Shown here: positions 4,516 through 5,178 of the stretch, piece by piece
Numbering within the stretch: position 1 is the stretch's first letter
Layout of the letters: every line of letters begins with the position of its first letter
Assembly (NCBI GenBank): GCA_946221765.1
Contig: CAMIMK010000249.1
Location: 1 to 5,178 of the forward strand
DNA length: 5,178 bases
DNA from: an uncultured Rhodovulum sp.
GTDB taxonomy: Bacteria; Pseudomonadota; Alphaproteobacteria; Rhodobacterales; Rhodobacteraceae
Reading direction: 5' to 3'
The notes under the pieces: model-generated
Told to the model about the DNA's origin: nothing
What the model saw: only the letters and a program-made list of their open reading frames with translations
Databases searched by the model: none
Made by a program: the position numbers and the translations under genes

Positions 4516-5178
4516 TCAGTGGACCATCGCGCCCGCCGGCGTCGCCTTGCGGCGGCCGACGACGATCCCCTCGGCATCGGCGCTGACCGGCACCACCGCG
4601 CCGTCGAGGATTTCGCCGCCGAGCAGCTTCTCCGCCAGCGGGTCCTGCACCGCCTTCTGGATCACCCGCTTCAGCGGCCGGGCGCCATAGACCGAGCCAG
4701 GTCCGCGCCGCCGCATCCACCTCCAGCGTGACGCCCCGCGCCGCCAGCCGCTGCGCGAGCTGCGCGATCTGGATGTCGACGATGCCGTCCATGTTGTCCC
4801 GGCTCAACCGGTCGAAGAGCACGATCTCGTCCAGCCGGTTCAGGAACTCGGGGCGGAAATGCGCCCGCACCGCCGCCATCACCTGGTCGCGCGCGCCCTC
4901 GCTGTCGGCGCCCTCGGGCAGGATGCTCAGCGCCTGGCTGCCGAGGTTCGAGGTCAGGATGATGAGCGTGTTCTTGAAGTCCACGACCCGCCCCTGCCCG
5001 TCGGTCAGCCGTCCGTCGTCGAGCACCTGCAGGAGCACGTTGAACACGTCCGGATGCGCCTTCTCGACCTCGTCGAACAGGATCACCTGGTAGGGCCGCC
5101 GCCGAACCGCCTCGGTCAGCACCCCGCCCTCGTCATAGCCGACATAGCCCGGAGGCGCGCCGATCAGCCGGGCGACCG
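4516..5178 (-). pseudogene. clpB: 3' part of clpB (disaggregase), frameshifted by an apparent ~20-nt deletion
   Basis: ClpB is the hexameric AAA+ chaperone that works with DnaK to extract proteins from aggregates. The gene enters from the right edge; its N-terminal, first AAA+ and Walker A parts lie outside. The frame from 5176 gives 161 codons of the second AAA+ module: the pore loop GYVGYDEGG, Walker B VILFDEVEKAH, sensor 1 in LTSNLGS, and the arginine finger region FRPEFLNRLDE. It then reaches ARTWL (CTC at 4696-4694). The family next has about seven residues ending in GYDP and then VYGARPLKR with the sensor-2 Arg. Here one G (4693) separates CTC from GTC TAT GGC GCC, so VYGARPLKR and the last 58 residues (ending AGAMVH, TGA at 4518-4516) are in another frame. 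The frame as written instead adds 77 unrelated Arg/Gly/Ala-rich residues and stops at 4460. Either the gene is inactivated or this is an assembly error. The identity is certain; the cause of the shift is not. Confidence 0.9.

Noticed and set aside
3567..4586. A 339-codon plus-strand frame spanning the secreted protein, the transglycosylase and the clpB end
   Set aside because: It crosses three minus-strand genes, two of which have clear signal peptides and one a catalytic domain. It is a GC-driven shadow frame.

Overview
The window comes from a GC-rich bacterial chromosome, most likely an alphaproteobacterium and probably of the Rhodobacterales/Paracoccaceae type. This rests on the sequence character of LepA, of the small cold-shock protein and of ClpB, and on codons that almost always end in G or C. 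The assignment is by recognition, not by a search.

Layout. Positions 1-153 hold the last 50 codons of an unidentified plus-strand gene. A complete lepA (EF-4, 599 aa) follows at 212-2011. At its 3' end the base composition drops sharply: a hand count of 2281-2640 gives 148 G+C in 360 bases (41%), against 44/60 (73%) for lepA line 601-660. This AT-richer islet, about 1980-3035, carries one minus-strand gene for an HNH-nuclease-like protein (2126-2929) that converges on lepA. GC-rich sequence then resumes with a plus-strand cold-shock gene (3154-3360), which has a strong Shine-Dalgarno site and a 13-bp hairpin after its stop codon. The rest of the window reads on the minus strand. From its 5' end it contains the 3' part of clpB (5178-4516), a small lipoprotein lytic transglycosylase (4424-3942) and a secreted low-complexity protein with an internal repeat (3862-3422). 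The last converges on the cold-shock gene.

How the parts relate. These look like separately controlled housekeeping genes rather than a pathway: translation quality control (LepA), cold or RNA-structure stress (Csp), protein disaggregation (ClpB) and cell-wall remodelling (transglycosylase). The two gaps between minus-strand genes share one architecture, in which a stem-loop ends in ...GGTT and runs directly into a TTGAC(A/T) box. The preceding gene's terminator may therefore abut or overlap the next gene's promoter.

Two observations stand out. First, clpB is broken in this sequence: the reading frame changes at about 4693, exactly where the conserved stretch before VYGARPLKR is missing, consistent with a deletion of about 20 nt. 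Second, the HNH gene is an apparent foreign insertion between lepA and the cold-shock gene. It joins a clear HNH domain to a C-terminal domain of about 170 residues that I do not recognise. I see no tRNA, rRNA, CRISPR array, transposase or integrase in the window.
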